NCBI RefSeq assembly: GCF_009728935.1
Contig: NZ_CP034235.1
Location: forward strand, 3,510,001 to 3,574,000
DNA from: Paenibacillus psychroresistens
Lineage (GTDB): Bacteria > Bacillota > Bacilli > Paenibacillales > NBRC-103111
Reading direction: 5' to 3'
Length of the DNA: 64,000 bases
Position numbers and translations under genes: made by a program. Positions 16,165 through 24,878 of this stretch are shown here, piece after piece. Below the pieces are notes generated by a model, which worked only from the letters and a program-made list of their open reading frames with translations, searched no databases and had not been told where the DNA came from. How positions within the stretch are numbered: position 1 is the first letter of the stretch; every line of letters starts with the position of its first letter.

Positions 16165-16707
16165 ATGGAACAATTTCATGCAACGACGATTTTTGCAATC
16201 CGTCATCAGGGTAAAGGAGCAATAGCTGGAGATGGTCAGGTTACTTTTGGCAATAGCATGATCATGAAAGGCCACGCCAAAAAAGTAAGGCGGCTGCACC
16301 GTGGTAAAGTTATTGCTGGTTTTGCAGGGTCTGTAGCGGATGCGATCACTTTATTTGAAAAATTTGAAGGCAAGCTCGAGGAGCATCATGGCAACCTCCA
16401 ACGTGCAGCAGTTGAGCTAGCGAAGGATTGGCGTCAAGATCGTGTCCTGCGCAGACTGGAGGCGCTTATGTTGGTCATGGATTCGACAAGTCTGCTGCTA
16501 ATTTCTGGCAATGGAGAAATTATCGAACCTGACGATGGTATTCTGGCAATTGGTTCTGGCGGCAGCTTTGCATTGGCTGCTGGAAGAGCTTTGCATCGAT
16601 ATGCTCCTCAAATGACTGCTAAGGAAATTGCGCAAGCCTCTCTTGAGACTGCTGCTGAAATTTGCGTTTTCACCAATCATAATATAATTGTCGAAGAGAT
16701 TGAATAA
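16165..16707 (+). CDS. hslV: ATP-dependent protease subunit HslV (ClpQ/CodW)
   Basis: Proteasome-like peptidase that works with HslU. 180 residues, with [43 protein letters not shown] and [18 protein letters not shown] as family blocks. B. subtilis CodW begins Met-Ser-Ser-Phe-His-Ala-Thr-Thr and is reported to use its N-terminal Ser; here the start is Met-Glu-Gln-Phe-His-Ala-Thr-Thr, so that Ser is missing. Thr7 aligns with the catalytic Thr1 of other HslV. An in-frame stop at 16159-16161 rules out an earlier start. Either cleavage before Thr7 activates it, or activity is altered. HslU follows in 90 bases. Confidence 0.93.
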   Translation: MEQFHATTIFAIRHQGKGAIAGDGQVTFGNSMIMKGHAKKVRRLHRGKVIAGFAGSVADAITLFEKFEGKLEEHHGNLQRAAVELAKDWRQDRVLRRLEALMLVMDSTSLLLISGNGEIIEPDDGILAIGSGGSFALAAGRALHRYAPQMTAKEIAQASLETAAEICVFTNHNIIVEEIE

Positions 16708-16715
16708 CACCAAAT

Positions 16716-16790
16716 TTTACGAAGTCAGTTTTCTGACGAAAACTCGGTTTATGCATAGGATATCAGTTTTTGATAATAATTCTTAGGAGG
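16716..16790 (+). promoter_or_regulatory. Leader element (TTACGA + hairpin) of hslU
   Basis: TTACGA (16717-16722) then AGTTTTC (16727-16733) pairing with GAAAACT (16738-16744) over TGAC. A degenerate second unit follows (ATGCATAGG, hairpin TATCA/TGATA at 16761-16775) before TAGGAGG at 16784-16790. Same family as the leaders of trmFO, tsf, rseP and polC. It lies inside the hslV-hslU gap, so it is not tied to a terminator here. Confidence 0.55.
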
Positions 16791-16797
16791 TTAATTT

Positions 16798-18189
16798 ATG
16801 AATCAATCGTTAACACCCAAACAAATTGTGCTGGAGCTGGATAAGTATATCATCGGTCAGAATAAAGCAAAGCGTTCCGTGGCGGTAGCATTGCGGAATC
16901 GTTATCGTCGTGGTTTGCTGGATGACTCCATTCGTGACGAAATTATTCCTAAGAATATTCTTATGATAGGACCTACCGGAGTTGGTAAAACGGAGATAGC
17001 GAGAAGACTTGCTAAGTTAGTTAACGCGCCTTTTATTAAAGTAGAAGCAACCAAATTCACTGAAGTTGGCTACGTTGGCCGCGATGTTGAATCGATGATT
17101 CGCGATTTAGTGGAAACCTCTATTCGAATAGTGAAAGCAGAAAAAGCGGAAAAACTTAAGGATCAAGCAGAAAAGCTGGCTAATGAACGGCTAATCACTT
17201 TGTTGGTGCCTAATGTTGAACAACCTAAAGCACAGAAAAACCCTTTTGAGATGTTATTCAATAGCAGTAATGACAGTAATCAAGATGAAGAGCGAGTAGA
17301 TCCATCCATATTATCTCAACGTGAAGAAGCTAGGATTAGCTTAGCTAAGGGAGAATTGGAGAACGAATCGATTGAAATTGAAATCGAGGATAACTCGCCT
17401 TCCATGATGGATATGTTAGCTGGGCAAGGCAATGAACAAATGGGCTTCAACATGCAAGAAATGCTCGGAAGTATGCTGCCTAAGAAAAAGAAAATTCGCA
17501 AACTTACCATTAAGGAAGCTCGTAATGTCTTGAGTCAAGAAGAAGCTAATCGCTTAATGGACCAAGATGAAGTGATTGTGGAATCGATAAAACGAGCGGA
17601 ACAATCCGGGATTATTTTTATAGATGAGATTGATAAAGTGGCCAGTCCTGGAAAAGCGAATGGACCAGATGTCTCAAGGGAAGGCGTTCAACGTGATATC
17701 CTGCCGATTGTGGAGGGCTCAACGGTTGTTACAAAATATGGTCCTGTAAAAACAGATTATATCTTATTTATTGCAGCAGGAGCATTTCACGTCTCGAAAC
17801 CATCTGATCTAATCCCAGAGTTGCAAGGCCGCTTTCCAGTTCGAGTAGAGCTAAGCAGCTTGACGCATGAGGATTTCGTGCGGATACTGCAGGAGCCGAA
17901 AAATGCGCTTACCAAACAATACATTGCGCTTCTTGAAACGGAAGGTATTGCGATTGACTTCTCAACTGCAGCCATTGAAGAAATAGCTCGTATAGCCGTA
18001 GAAGTCAACCAAAATACGGAGAATATTGGTGCTAGAAGACTCCATACCATACTGGAAAAGCTTTTAGAAGACCTCTCTTTCGAAGCTTCCGAGATAACTT
18101 TAGAGCATTTAACTATAACACCTGAATACGTGAAAGATAAACTTTTCGACATTTCACAGAATCGTGATTTAAGCCAATATATTTTATAG
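16798..18189 (+). CDS. hslU: HslU ATPase subunit of HslUV protease (ClpY/CodX)
   Basis: AAA+ unfoldase that feeds substrates into HslV. 463 residues. Walker [10 protein letters not shown] at 58-66; the intermediate I-domain spans roughly 110-240 (acidic and Met/Gln-rich stretches); Walker [11 protein letters not shown]; sensor segment [23 protein letters not shown]-terminus ends SQYIL, the conserved tail that inserts into HslV. The ATG has a perfect SD (TAGGAGG) 7 bases upstream. In Bacillus codY follows; here a terminator and then flgB follow. Confidence 0.97.
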   Translation: MNQSLTPKQIVLELDKYIIGQNKAKRSVAVALRNRYRRGLLDDSIRDEIIPKNILMIGPTGVGKTEIARRLAKLVNAPFIKVEATKFTEVGYVGRDVESMIRDLVETSIRIVKAEKAEKLKDQAEKLANERLITLLVPNVEQPKAQKNPFEMLFNSSNDSNQDEERVDPSILSQREEARISLAKGELENESIEIEIEDNSPSMMDMLAGQGNEQMGFNMQEMLGSMLPKKKKIRKLTIKEARNVLSQEEANRLMDQDEVIVESIKRAEQSGIIFIDEIDKVASPGKANGPDVSREGVQRDILPIVEGSTVVTKYGPVKTDYILFIAAGAFHVSKPSDLIPELQGRFPVRVELSSLTHEDFVRILQEPKNALTKQYIALLETEGIAIDFSTAAIEEIARIAVEVNQNTENIGARRLHTILEKLLEDLSFEASEITLEHLTITPEYVKDKLFDISQNRDLSQYIL

Positions 18190-18222
18190 GTTTATAATTA
18201 AAATTTTTGTGTCTGGGTCAAT

Positions 18223-18256
18223 GGTCCTATTTTTCTAAAAAATGGGGCTATTTTCT
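18223..18256 (+). terminator. Intrinsic terminator of the hslVU unit
   Basis: GGTCCTATTTTT (18223-18234) pairs with AAAAATGGGGCT (18238-18249) with wobbles and a 3-base loop, followed by ATTTT. It separates the protease genes from the flagellar operon. Confidence 0.75.
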
Positions 18257-18328
18257 TATTGTAAAATGTACCCATTATCATGCATGATTAATTTTATTTC
18301 ATATTTCGTAGTTTTCGACATATTCTGC

Positions 18329-18355
18329 TAATATTTTTGTAAATGTTGCCGATTG
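18329..18355 (+). promoter_or_regulatory. Candidate sigma-D promoter of the fla/che operon
   Basis: TAAT (18329-18332), 15-base spacer, GCCGATTG (18348-18355). Compared with TAAA-N15-GCCGATAT this misses one -35 base and two -10 bases and keeps ideal spacing. It lies 67 bases before the flgB start. B. subtilis also has a sigma-D promoter in front of this operon, with a sigma-A promoter. No clear sigma-A promoter was seen here. Confidence 0.55.
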
Positions 18356-18421
18356 AAGAAGGATTTAGTTATCCTATGTTGAATATGAATACATAATCAC
18401 TATTTGAAGCGAGGGAGAACT

Positions 18422-18829
18422 ATGTTTTCTATTAATAAACCAAGCTTTCAGTTATTGGAGAAATCTTTAGATGCCGCCACAATGCGACAGAGAACCATCA
18501 CCAACAACATTGCCAATGTAGACACTCCCTATTTTAAAAGATCAGATGTTACCTTTGAAAGCTTACTGCAGAAAGAAATGGGCACATCGCCTACACTAGC
18601 AAGTTATCGAACGGATGCTCGACATTTTTCTTTCGGGGGCAGCTTACAACAAATTTCGCCTCAGATTTCGGAAGATCAGGCTTCAATCATGAATAACAAT
18701 TTAAATAATGTGGATATGGATACTGAAATGTCACAAATGGCGAAAAATCAACTTTCTTATAACACTGAAATCCAAATGGTAAATCACGAATTTAAGATTA
18801 TGCGATCTGCGATATCGGGAGGGAAATAA
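18422..18829 (+). CDS. flgB: Flagellar basal-body rod protein FlgB
   Basis: Proximal rod subunit exported by the flagellar type III system. 135 residues from ATG 18422 with SD GGGAG; the longer reading from 18404 runs through the SD. Family motif NNIANVDTPYFKRSDVTFE near residues 28-46; C-terminal heptad region (MSQMAKNQLSYNTEIQMVN) forms the rod coiled coil. First gene of the fla/che operon; flgC follows in 3 bases. Confidence 0.96.
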   Translation: MFSINKPSFQLLEKSLDAATMRQRTITNNIANVDTPYFKRSDVTFESLLQKEMGTSPTLASYRTDARHFSFGGSLQQISPQISEDQASIMNNNLNNVDMDTEMSQMAKNQLSYNTEIQMVNHEFKIMRSAISGGK

Positions 18830-18832
18830 TAA

Positions 18833-19285
18833 ATGAAATTAACTAACAGCTTTGACATCAGCTCTTCCGCGTTAACGGCACAGAGGTTACGTATGGATGT
18901 TATCTCTTCTAACATTGCTAACGCGGATACAACACGAACAAAGCTAGTTAATGGTAAATGGGTGCCTTACTCACGCAAGATTGTCACAATGGAACCAAAA
19001 GAATCAAGCTCGCCTTTTGCCAAAATCTTAGATACCAATATGCGAGATTCGACAGGTGAAGGTGTCAAGGTCACGAAGATTTTTGATGACTCTACACCTT
19101 TTAAACAGGTCTTCAATCCCAGTCATCCAGATGCGGATGAGAATGGTTTTGTATTGATGCCAAATGTTGATATTCTCAAGGAAATGGTTGATATGATTTC
19201 AGCTACTCGTTCCTACGAAGCCAATGTAACAGCTCTCAATGCATCAAAAGCTATGATAACTAAAGCATTAGAAATAGGAAGATAA
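18833..19285 (+). CDS. flgC: Flagellar basal-body rod protein FlgC
   Basis: Proximal rod subunit. 150 residues; N-terminal SSNIANADTTRT motif; C-terminal VDMISATRSYEANVTALNASKAM is the conserved rod/hook coiled-coil end. Sits between flgB and fliE as in most Gram-positive fla operons. SD GGGAGG is within the end of flgB. Confidence 0.97.
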   Translation: MKLTNSFDISSSALTAQRLRMDVISSNIANADTTRTKLVNGKWVPYSRKIVTMEPKESSSPFAKILDTNMRDSTGEGVKVTKIFDDSTPFKQVFNPSHPDADENGFVLMPNVDILKEMVDMISATRSYEANVTALNASKAMITKALEIGR

Positions 19286-19302
19286 GAAAAGGGGGCTTTT
19301 AG

Positions 19303-19605
19303 ATGATAGATGCAATTGGGCTTAAACCGTTAACTATGCTTACTAAGCCACAAGTAACGACTGAAGTCGGAGGCACGGATCTTGCACAACAATTTGGCTC
19401 CTTTTTAAATACTGCTATGTCCAATCTATCGAATCAAGAAGCACAAGTGGAACAGCTTAGTAATCAGTTTATTTCTGGCAATCTTGCGGATGTTCATCAA
19501 TTAACTATAGCTGCTGAGAAAGCTTCCCTTGGACTAGAGCTGACATTACAAGTAAGAAATAAAGTGATTGAAGCATATCAAGATGTTATGAGAATGCAGA
19601 TGTAA
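19303..19605 (+). CDS. fliE: Flagellar hook-basal body complex protein FliE
   Basis: Adapter that joins the MS ring to the rod. 100 residues; C-terminal half has the FliE pattern ADVHQLTIAAEKASLGLELTLQVRNKVIEAYQDVMRMQM, given here only as its start and end (ADVHQLTIAAEKA ... YQDVMRMQM). No signal peptide, as expected for a type III substrate. SD AAGGGGG lies upstream of ATG 19303. Confidence 0.95.
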   Translation: MIDAIGLKPLTMLTKPQVTTEVGGTDLAQQFGSFLNTAMSNLSNQEAQVEQLSNQFISGNLADVHQLTIAAEKASLGLELTLQVRNKVIEAYQDVMRMQM

Positions 19606-19649
19606 TCTATCAATTCATCATAACCAACGTTTTTAGATGGGGTGACATA

Positions 19650-21245
19650 GTGAACGAAACTCTACTTCAATATTGGAACCGAACTACCCAATATTGGAAC
19701 CAGCTTAGTAGAAATAGAAAAATCTCTATCGGTGTCGGTTTATTATTATTTATATTAGTCATTGTTATTGTCATATCAAGCTCATCCAAAACGGAATATG
19801 CATTGGCGTACACAGATTTACAGACGAATGACGCTGCAGCAATCACTACTTATCTGAAGGAATCAGGAATTCCTTATAAAATTAGTCCAGACAACAAAAG
19901 CATACAAGTGCCGAGAAGTAAGGTATCCGATGTACAGCTTGCAGTTGAGTCACAGGGAATTAATAAAAGTTCTTCTATTGGTTATGAAATGTTTCGTACA
20001 AGCGGTACTTTCGGAACTACGGATCAAGAGTTTAATATGAAGAAAAAAGATGCTTTGAATGGTGAGATTCAGAAATTAATTAATTCTATAGAAGCTGTTG
20101 GCAGCTCCCAGGTACTGATTAATTTGCCAGAAGAAACGCTTTTTCTACCGCAAGGGGATACGAGCGATAAAGCTACGGCTTCTGTTGTCATTCAGATAAA
20201 AAACGGCTATAAATTAGATCAAGCCAATGTAGATTTGATTTATAATCTGGTTTCCAAAAGCATTAAAAACCTATCCATTGAGAACATAACCATAGGTGAT
20301 TCTGATGGAAATACTCTAGGTTATTCCAAGTCCGGTGGAGTAGCAGGAGGCGGAACAGGGGAAGCATCAAACCAATTTGCAATAAAAAAAGCCTTTGAAC
20401 AAAGTCTTCAAGCAAGTGTGAAGACCATCTTAGGTGGAATTCTTGGTAATGCTAAAGTCATTCCTATGGTTATAGCTAATATTAATTTTGATCAGAGAAC
20501 AAGTGTAGAGAAGCTAGTTACGCCTGTAAATTTAGAAGATAACACGGGGATTGCAATAAGCATTCAAGATATCCAAAACTCGTATGAGAGTGATGGTGGA
20601 ACGGATGCAGGTGTTGCTGGCACGGGATCAACAGATGTTCCAGGGTATCCTGGGAGTACAGGAAGCACTGGGAAAACCACAAAAGAAGAAAATCAAAAAA
20701 CGGTGAACAATGAAGTTAACCATTACACCAATGAAATCAAAAACAGCCCTTTTACAGTTACGGACATATCACTAAGTGTCGGAATAGAACCGCCTGATAA
20801 GACAAAACCAGAGTCGTTAACTCAACCTGTCAGGGATGACATTCAGAAAATATTATTAAGTGTTGTAAGTGCATCATTGGGCAATAGTGGGAAAGTGTAC
20901 ACGGAAGATGAGCTAGCGAAGAAAGTTACTGTTTTTGCACACACCTTTGCTGAACTAGATACGACAACCGATAAGGCAAGCAGCAGTACTGCTGTATATA
21001 TTGGAATTGGTATTTTAGCTTTGATAGTGGCTGCTATTGTTGGCTTTGTTTTCTCGAGAAGAAGAAAAACAGCAGAAGCACAAGCCTTAGCTGAAATGGC
21101 TGTTTCTACTAAAGCAGAATTTCCAACACTTGATTTTGATCAAGTAGGCAATGATAGCCAAGTGCGTAAACAATTAGAGCAGCTTGCCAAGAAGAAGCCA
21201 GATGAATTTGTTAATCTATTGCGGACTTGGTTAGTTGATGAGTAG
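19650..21245 (+). CDS. fliF: Flagellar MS-ring protein FliF
   Basis: Forms the membrane ring that houses the export gate and carries the C ring. 531 residues from GTG 19650 (SD GGGGTGA). Membrane helix 1 at about 26-43 (ISIGVGLLLFILVIVIVIS), ring-building motifs (YTDLQTNDAAAI, VLINLPEE) through ~290, a low-complexity periplasmic loop rich in Gly, Thr and Ser (~300-350), helix 2 near 450-470, and a cytoplasmic C-terminus that binds FliG. Typical length. Confidence 0.97.
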   Translation: MNETLLQYWNRTTQYWNQLSRNRKISIGVGLLLFILVIVIVISSSSKTEYALAYTDLQTNDAAAITTYLKESGIPYKISPDNKSIQVPRSKVSDVQLAVESQGINKSSSIGYEMFRTSGTFGTTDQEFNMKKKDALNGEIQKLINSIEAVGSSQVLINLPEETLFLPQGDTSDKATASVVIQIKNGYKLDQANVDLIYNLVSKSIKNLSIENITIGDSDGNTLGYSKSGGVAGGGTGEASNQFAIKKAFEQSLQASVKTILGGILGNAKVIPMVIANINFDQRTSVEKLVTPVNLEDNTGIAISIQDIQNSYESDGGTDAGVAGTGSTDVPGYPGSTGSTGKTTKEENQKTVNNEVNHYTNEIKNSPFTVTDISLSVGIEPPDKTKPESLTQPVRDDIQKILLSVVSASLGNSGKVYTEDELAKKVTVFAHTFAELDTTTDKASSSTAVYIGIGILALIVAAIVGFVFSRRRKTAEAQALAEMAVSTKAEFPTLDFDQVGNDSQVRKQLEQLAKKKPDEFVNLLRTWLVDE

Positions 21246-21260
21246 AGGCGGTGAGAAAAG

Positions 21261-22277
21261 TTGGCAAAAGCAGTTCAAGTAGGATTATCGGGTAGACAAA
21301 AGGCTGCGCTGCTTCTCATCAGTTTAGGGCCAGAAGTTTCAGCACAAATTTTCAAACATTTACGAGATGAAGAGATTGAACAGCTAACTTTAGAGATTGC
21401 CAATGTGAGAAAAGTAGACTCTTCCGAAAAAGAATCCATATTATCAGAGTTCCATCAAATATGTATGGCACAAGAGTATATCTCTCAAGGAGGTATATCT
21501 TATGCAAAAGAAATTCTAGAAAAAGCATTAGGGTCTCAGAAGGCGTTAGACATTATCAATCGTTTAACGGCAACACTACAAGTTAGGCCTTTTGATTTTG
21601 CTAGAAAAGCAGATCCTGCTCAAATCCTGAATTTTATTCAGAATGAAAACTCGCAAACCATTGCATTAGTTTTATCTTACTTGCAAGCCGAACAGGCTTC
21701 GATTATTTTGTCGGCCTTGCCTCAGGATAAACAAGCTGAGGTTGCCAAAAGAATTGCCTTGATGGACAGTACTTCTCCAGAGGTAGTGAGTCAGGTTGAA
21801 CGTGTATTGGAACAAAAGCTATCAGCTACTGTAACCCAGGATTATACTTCTGCAGGTGGTATCGAAGCGATTGTCCAAATCTTGAATGGTGTTGACCGTG
21901 GTACGGAAAGAACAATTCTCGACGCACTTGAAATTCAAGATCCTGAATTGGCTGAAGAAATTAAGAAAAGAATGTTTGTCTTTGAAGATATTGTTAATGT
22001 TGATAATCGTTCGATTCAGCGAATTATACGCGATATTGAGAATGCCGATCTTCAGCTTGCCCTTAAAGTGGCTAGTGAAGAAGTTCGTGAAGCCATTTTC
22101 AAGAATATGTCCAAACGCATGTCCGAAACGTTCAGAGAAGAAATGGAATACATGGGACCTGTACGGTTACGTGATGTGGAAGAAGCCCAAACTCGGATTG
22201 TGGCTACGATTCGCCGTTTAGAAGAAGCCGGTGAAATTATCATCGCACGTGGCGGAGGAGACGATATCATTGTCTAA
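21261..22277 (+). CDS. fliG: Flagellar motor switch protein FliG
   Basis: Rotor protein that transmits torque. 338 residues from TTG 21261 (SD GGCGGTGAG). N-terminal KAALLLISLGPEVSAQIFKHL, middle domain with LALVLSYLQAEQASIILSALP, C-terminal domain FEDIVNVDNRSIQRIIRDIE with the charged torque helix (EMEYMGPVRLRDVEEAQTR). The stop lies inside fliH, an 8-base overlap. Confidence 0.97.
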   Translation: MAKAVQVGLSGRQKAALLLISLGPEVSAQIFKHLRDEEIEQLTLEIANVRKVDSSEKESILSEFHQICMAQEYISQGGISYAKEILEKALGSQKALDIINRLTATLQVRPFDFARKADPAQILNFIQNENSQTIALVLSYLQAEQASIILSALPQDKQAEVAKRIALMDSTSPEVVSQVERVLEQKLSATVTQDYTSAGGIEAIVQILNGVDRGTERTILDALEIQDPELAEEIKKRMFVFEDIVNVDNRSIQRIIRDIENADLQLALKVASEEVREAIFKNMSKRMSETFREEMEYMGPVRLRDVEEAQTRIVATIRRLEEAGEIIIARGGGDDIIV

Positions 22278-23091
22278 GCTTATTAAATCGGACTTCTATA
22301 CTCCTTTAACCGAATTAAAACAAATTGAAACACCTATTATCCAAACTGTGAGAATAGTGGATCATTCGGAGGATCAAATAGAAAGCGAAGAACATCATGA
22401 ATTGGAAATGATTAAATCTCAAATCCTTAAAGATGCTGAAGAAATCGCAGAGCAACAAATTAATCTTGCGATGGCAGAAGCCAATACTATTAAAGAAAAT
22501 GCCTTACTCGAAATCCAACAATGGTGGCAGGAACGACGAACAGAAGACGAGCGTACAATTGCGGAAGCTCAAAGCAATGGATATGAAGCAGGCTATATCC
22601 ACGGACAATTAGAAGCAGAAACATTTGTTAAAGCGTCCTATGCTGAGATGATTCATGAATCTCAAACTATATTAGAGCAAGCATCACAAATGAAAGAACA
22701 GATTATTCAAGAGGCTGAACCTTTTCTAATTGAACTCAGCTGTTCAATAGCAGAGAAAATAATTCAAAGACAGTTAAATATAGAACCGTCCTGGATAATC
22801 GAATACACACAAGGGATTTTATCTCGCCGCAGAGAAAAGGGCTTAATTTCGATTTGTGTTGCTCCCAAGCAATTCACATTTATGCAGGATGCTAAAGATG
22901 AATTCATGTTACATATTGATTCTCAGGCAGAATTGCAAATCTTGCCTGATGCAACCGTCTCCGATCATGGTTGTGTGATTCGATCTCCATTTTTAAGTGT
23001 AGATGCTAGAATAGATACCCAATTAAAAGAAATTAAAGATGCCTTGCAGCTCATAGCAAAAAGAAATGAGAGTGCTCTGGACCATGAGTAA
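22270..23091 (+). CDS. fliH: Flagellar assembly protein FliH
   Basis: Regulator of the FliI ATPase that docks it at the export gate. I set the start at TTG 22270 (MSKLIKSDFYTPL), which overlaps the fliG stop and has SD GGAGGA 11 bases upstream; the ATG at 22231 would add residues encoded inside fliG. 273 residues; long acidic helical stretch (~30-130, GxxxG-like EAGYIHGQLEAE) and a C-terminal domain similar to V-ATPase subunit E (LIELSCSIAEKIIQRQLNI). Overlaps fliI by 8 bases. Confidence 0.93.
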   Translation: MSKLIKSDFYTPLTELKQIETPIIQTVRIVDHSEDQIESEEHHELEMIKSQILKDAEEIAEQQINLAMAEANTIKENALLEIQQWWQERRTEDERTIAEAQSNGYEAGYIHGQLEAETFVKASYAEMIHESQTILEQASQMKEQIIQEAEPFLIELSCSIAEKIIQRQLNIEPSWIIEYTQGILSRRREKGLISICVAPKQFTFMQDAKDEFMLHIDSQAELQILPDATVSDHGCVIRSPFLSVDARIDTQLKEIKDALQLIAKRNESALDHE

Positions 23092-24409
23092 ACCTCTAGA
23101 AGCCACCAAGTACATTGAACATCTCAAACAGATGGACCCCGTTCGGGTTAATGGAAAAGTCATTCAGGTAATCGGACTTACCGTCGAATCAGAAGGTCCA
23201 GATGCAAGTATTGGCGATGTATGTCATATTTACCCGTTGAAATCCAAAGTGCCTTTAAAAGCAGAAGTCGTTGGTTTTCGTAACAATAGAGTGATTCTAA
23301 TGCCACTAGGTGAGCTGCATTCCATTGGACCGGGTTGTGACGTTGTTGCAACGGGTAAGCCGCTTACAGTAGCTGTTGGACACGAATTACTGGGGAAAGT
23401 ACTGGATGGGTTGGGCCAGCCGCTTGATGGTTCTTTTCTACCTTCAAGAATGACACAATATTCCACACATCGAGCACCAAGTAATCCGCTGAATCGGCCT
23501 AGAGTTAATGAGCCTTTAAGCGTAGGCATTCGTTGTATTGATGGGTTGTTAACTATTGGCAAAGGTCAACGAGTAGGTATATTTGCCGGATCAGGAGTTG
23601 GAAAGAGCACTCTATTAGGCATGGTAGCCCGTAATACTTCGGCAGATGTCAACGTTATTGCTCTAATTGGAGAACGAGGCAGAGAAGTGCTTGACTTCAT
23701 TGAGCGAGATTTAGGCCCGGAAGGTTTAGCAAAATCGGTTGTGATTGTAGCAACTTCAGATCAACCAGCGCTGATTCGGATTAAGGGAGCACTAATTGCA
23801 ACTAGCATTGCCGAATTTTTTCGAGACCATGGCTTGAATGTCATGCTGATGATGGATTCTGTTACCAGGTATGCTATGGCACAGCGTGAAGTTGGACTAG
23901 CCGTCGGTGAGCCTCCTGCAACTCGGGGCTATACACCTTCCGTATTTGCTGGACTACCTAAGCTATTAGAGCGATCAGGTACAGGGCCGAAAGGTTCAAT
24001 AACTGCCTTCTATACTGTTCTTGTGGAAGGCGACGATATGAACGAACCTATCGCTGATGCAGTGAGGGGAATATTGGATGGGCATATCGTATTAGATCGA
24101 AATTTGGCACATCGTGGACATTATCCTGCTATTGACGTACTATCAAGCGTAAGTCGTGTAATGAATGAGATAGTTTCAGAGGAACAAAAGGATGCTGCGG
24201 AATTCTTGAAAAAACAGCTATCCGTATACAAAGATTCTGAGGATCTAATTAATATTGGCGCTTATCAAAAAGGATCAAATGCAGAAATTGACATGTCCTT
24301 GCGATATATACAAAGCATCTGGAATTTCACACGTCAAAAGACTAATGAAAAAGTGAATTACGAAGAAGCGCAAGAAAGATTGACAACTGAATTTTCTGGA
24401 GGAGGATGA
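23084..24409 (+). CDS. fliI: Flagellum-specific ATPase FliI
   Basis: Hexameric ATPase of the export apparatus, related to F1 beta. About 441 residues from ATG 23084 (MSKPLEATKYIEH), which overlaps the fliH stop; ATG 23066 is an alternative. Walker A GSGVGKST at residues ~169-176, Walker B VMLMMDSVTRYAMAQREVGLAVGEPP in part (MLMMDSVTRYAMAQ), and the ATPase alpha/beta signature PAIDVLSSVSR. Ends overlapping fliJ. Confidence 0.96.
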   Translation: MSKPLEATKYIEHLKQMDPVRVNGKVIQVIGLTVESEGPDASIGDVCHIYPLKSKVPLKAEVVGFRNNRVILMPLGELHSIGPGCDVVATGKPLTVAVGHELLGKVLDGLGQPLDGSFLPSRMTQYSTHRAPSNPLNRPRVNEPLSVGIRCIDGLLTIGKGQRVGIFAGSGVGKSTLLGMVARNTSADVNVIALIGERGREVLDFIERDLGPEGLAKSVVIVATSDQPALIRIKGALIATSIAEFFRDHGLNVMLMMDSVTRYAMAQREVGLAVGEPPATRGYTPSVFAGLPKLLERSGTGPKGSITAFYTVLVEGDDMNEPIADAVRGILDGHIVLDRNLAHRGHYPAIDVLSSVSRVMNEIVSEEQKDAAEFLKKQLSVYKDSEDLINIGAYQKGSNAEIDMSLRYIQSIWNFTRQKTNEKVNYEEAQERLTTEFSGGG

Positions 24410-24411
24410 TT

Positions 24412-24852
24412 GTGAGCTTTCGCTATCCGCTACAAAAAATTGTCGATTTGAAGGTAAATGAGAAGACACAGGCTGAATGGATTCTTTCACATGCCATGGG
24501 CGTACTGCAAGAAGAAGAGTTATCACTCCAATCACTAAATTCTGAGAAAAGTGAAATTCATGCGGATCTCACTTCTGCAGTCGGAACTAGCGCCAATATT
24601 TCGCAGCTAAGAACCTATCAGAATTATATGACCCATTTGGATAGCCGCATTACAAAAAAATTAAAAGATGTTGAACATGCTGAACAAAATGTGCTCCACA
24701 AAAAAGGACATTTATCGGCAAAAATGATCGACGAAAAAGTATGGTCCAAAGCCAAAGATAAAGCAAAAATGATTTTTGATGCGGTAGCGCGCACCAAGGA
24801 GCAACAAGTTTTAGATGAGATGGCAACAACCAGACATAAATATTCTTCTTAA
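24412..24852 (+). CDS. fliJ: Flagellar export chaperone FliJ
   Basis: Escorts export substrates and activates the gate through FlhA. 146 residues from GTG 24412 with GGAGGA 5 bases upstream; ATG 24406 is inside that SD. The protein is almost all helix and charged (coiled coil), starting MSFRYPLQKIVDLKVNEK as FliJ does, with many Lys, Glu and Gln heptads to the end. Follows fliI as expected. Confidence 0.9.
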   Translation: MSFRYPLQKIVDLKVNEKTQAEWILSHAMGVLQEEELSLQSLNSEKSEIHADLTSAVGTSANISQLRTYQNYMTHLDSRITKKLKDVEHAEQNVLHKKGHLSAKMIDEKVWSKAKDKAKMIFDAVARTKEQQVLDEMATTRHKYSS

Positions 24853-24878
24853 TTCTAAGAGCAAAGGAGTTGACACAG

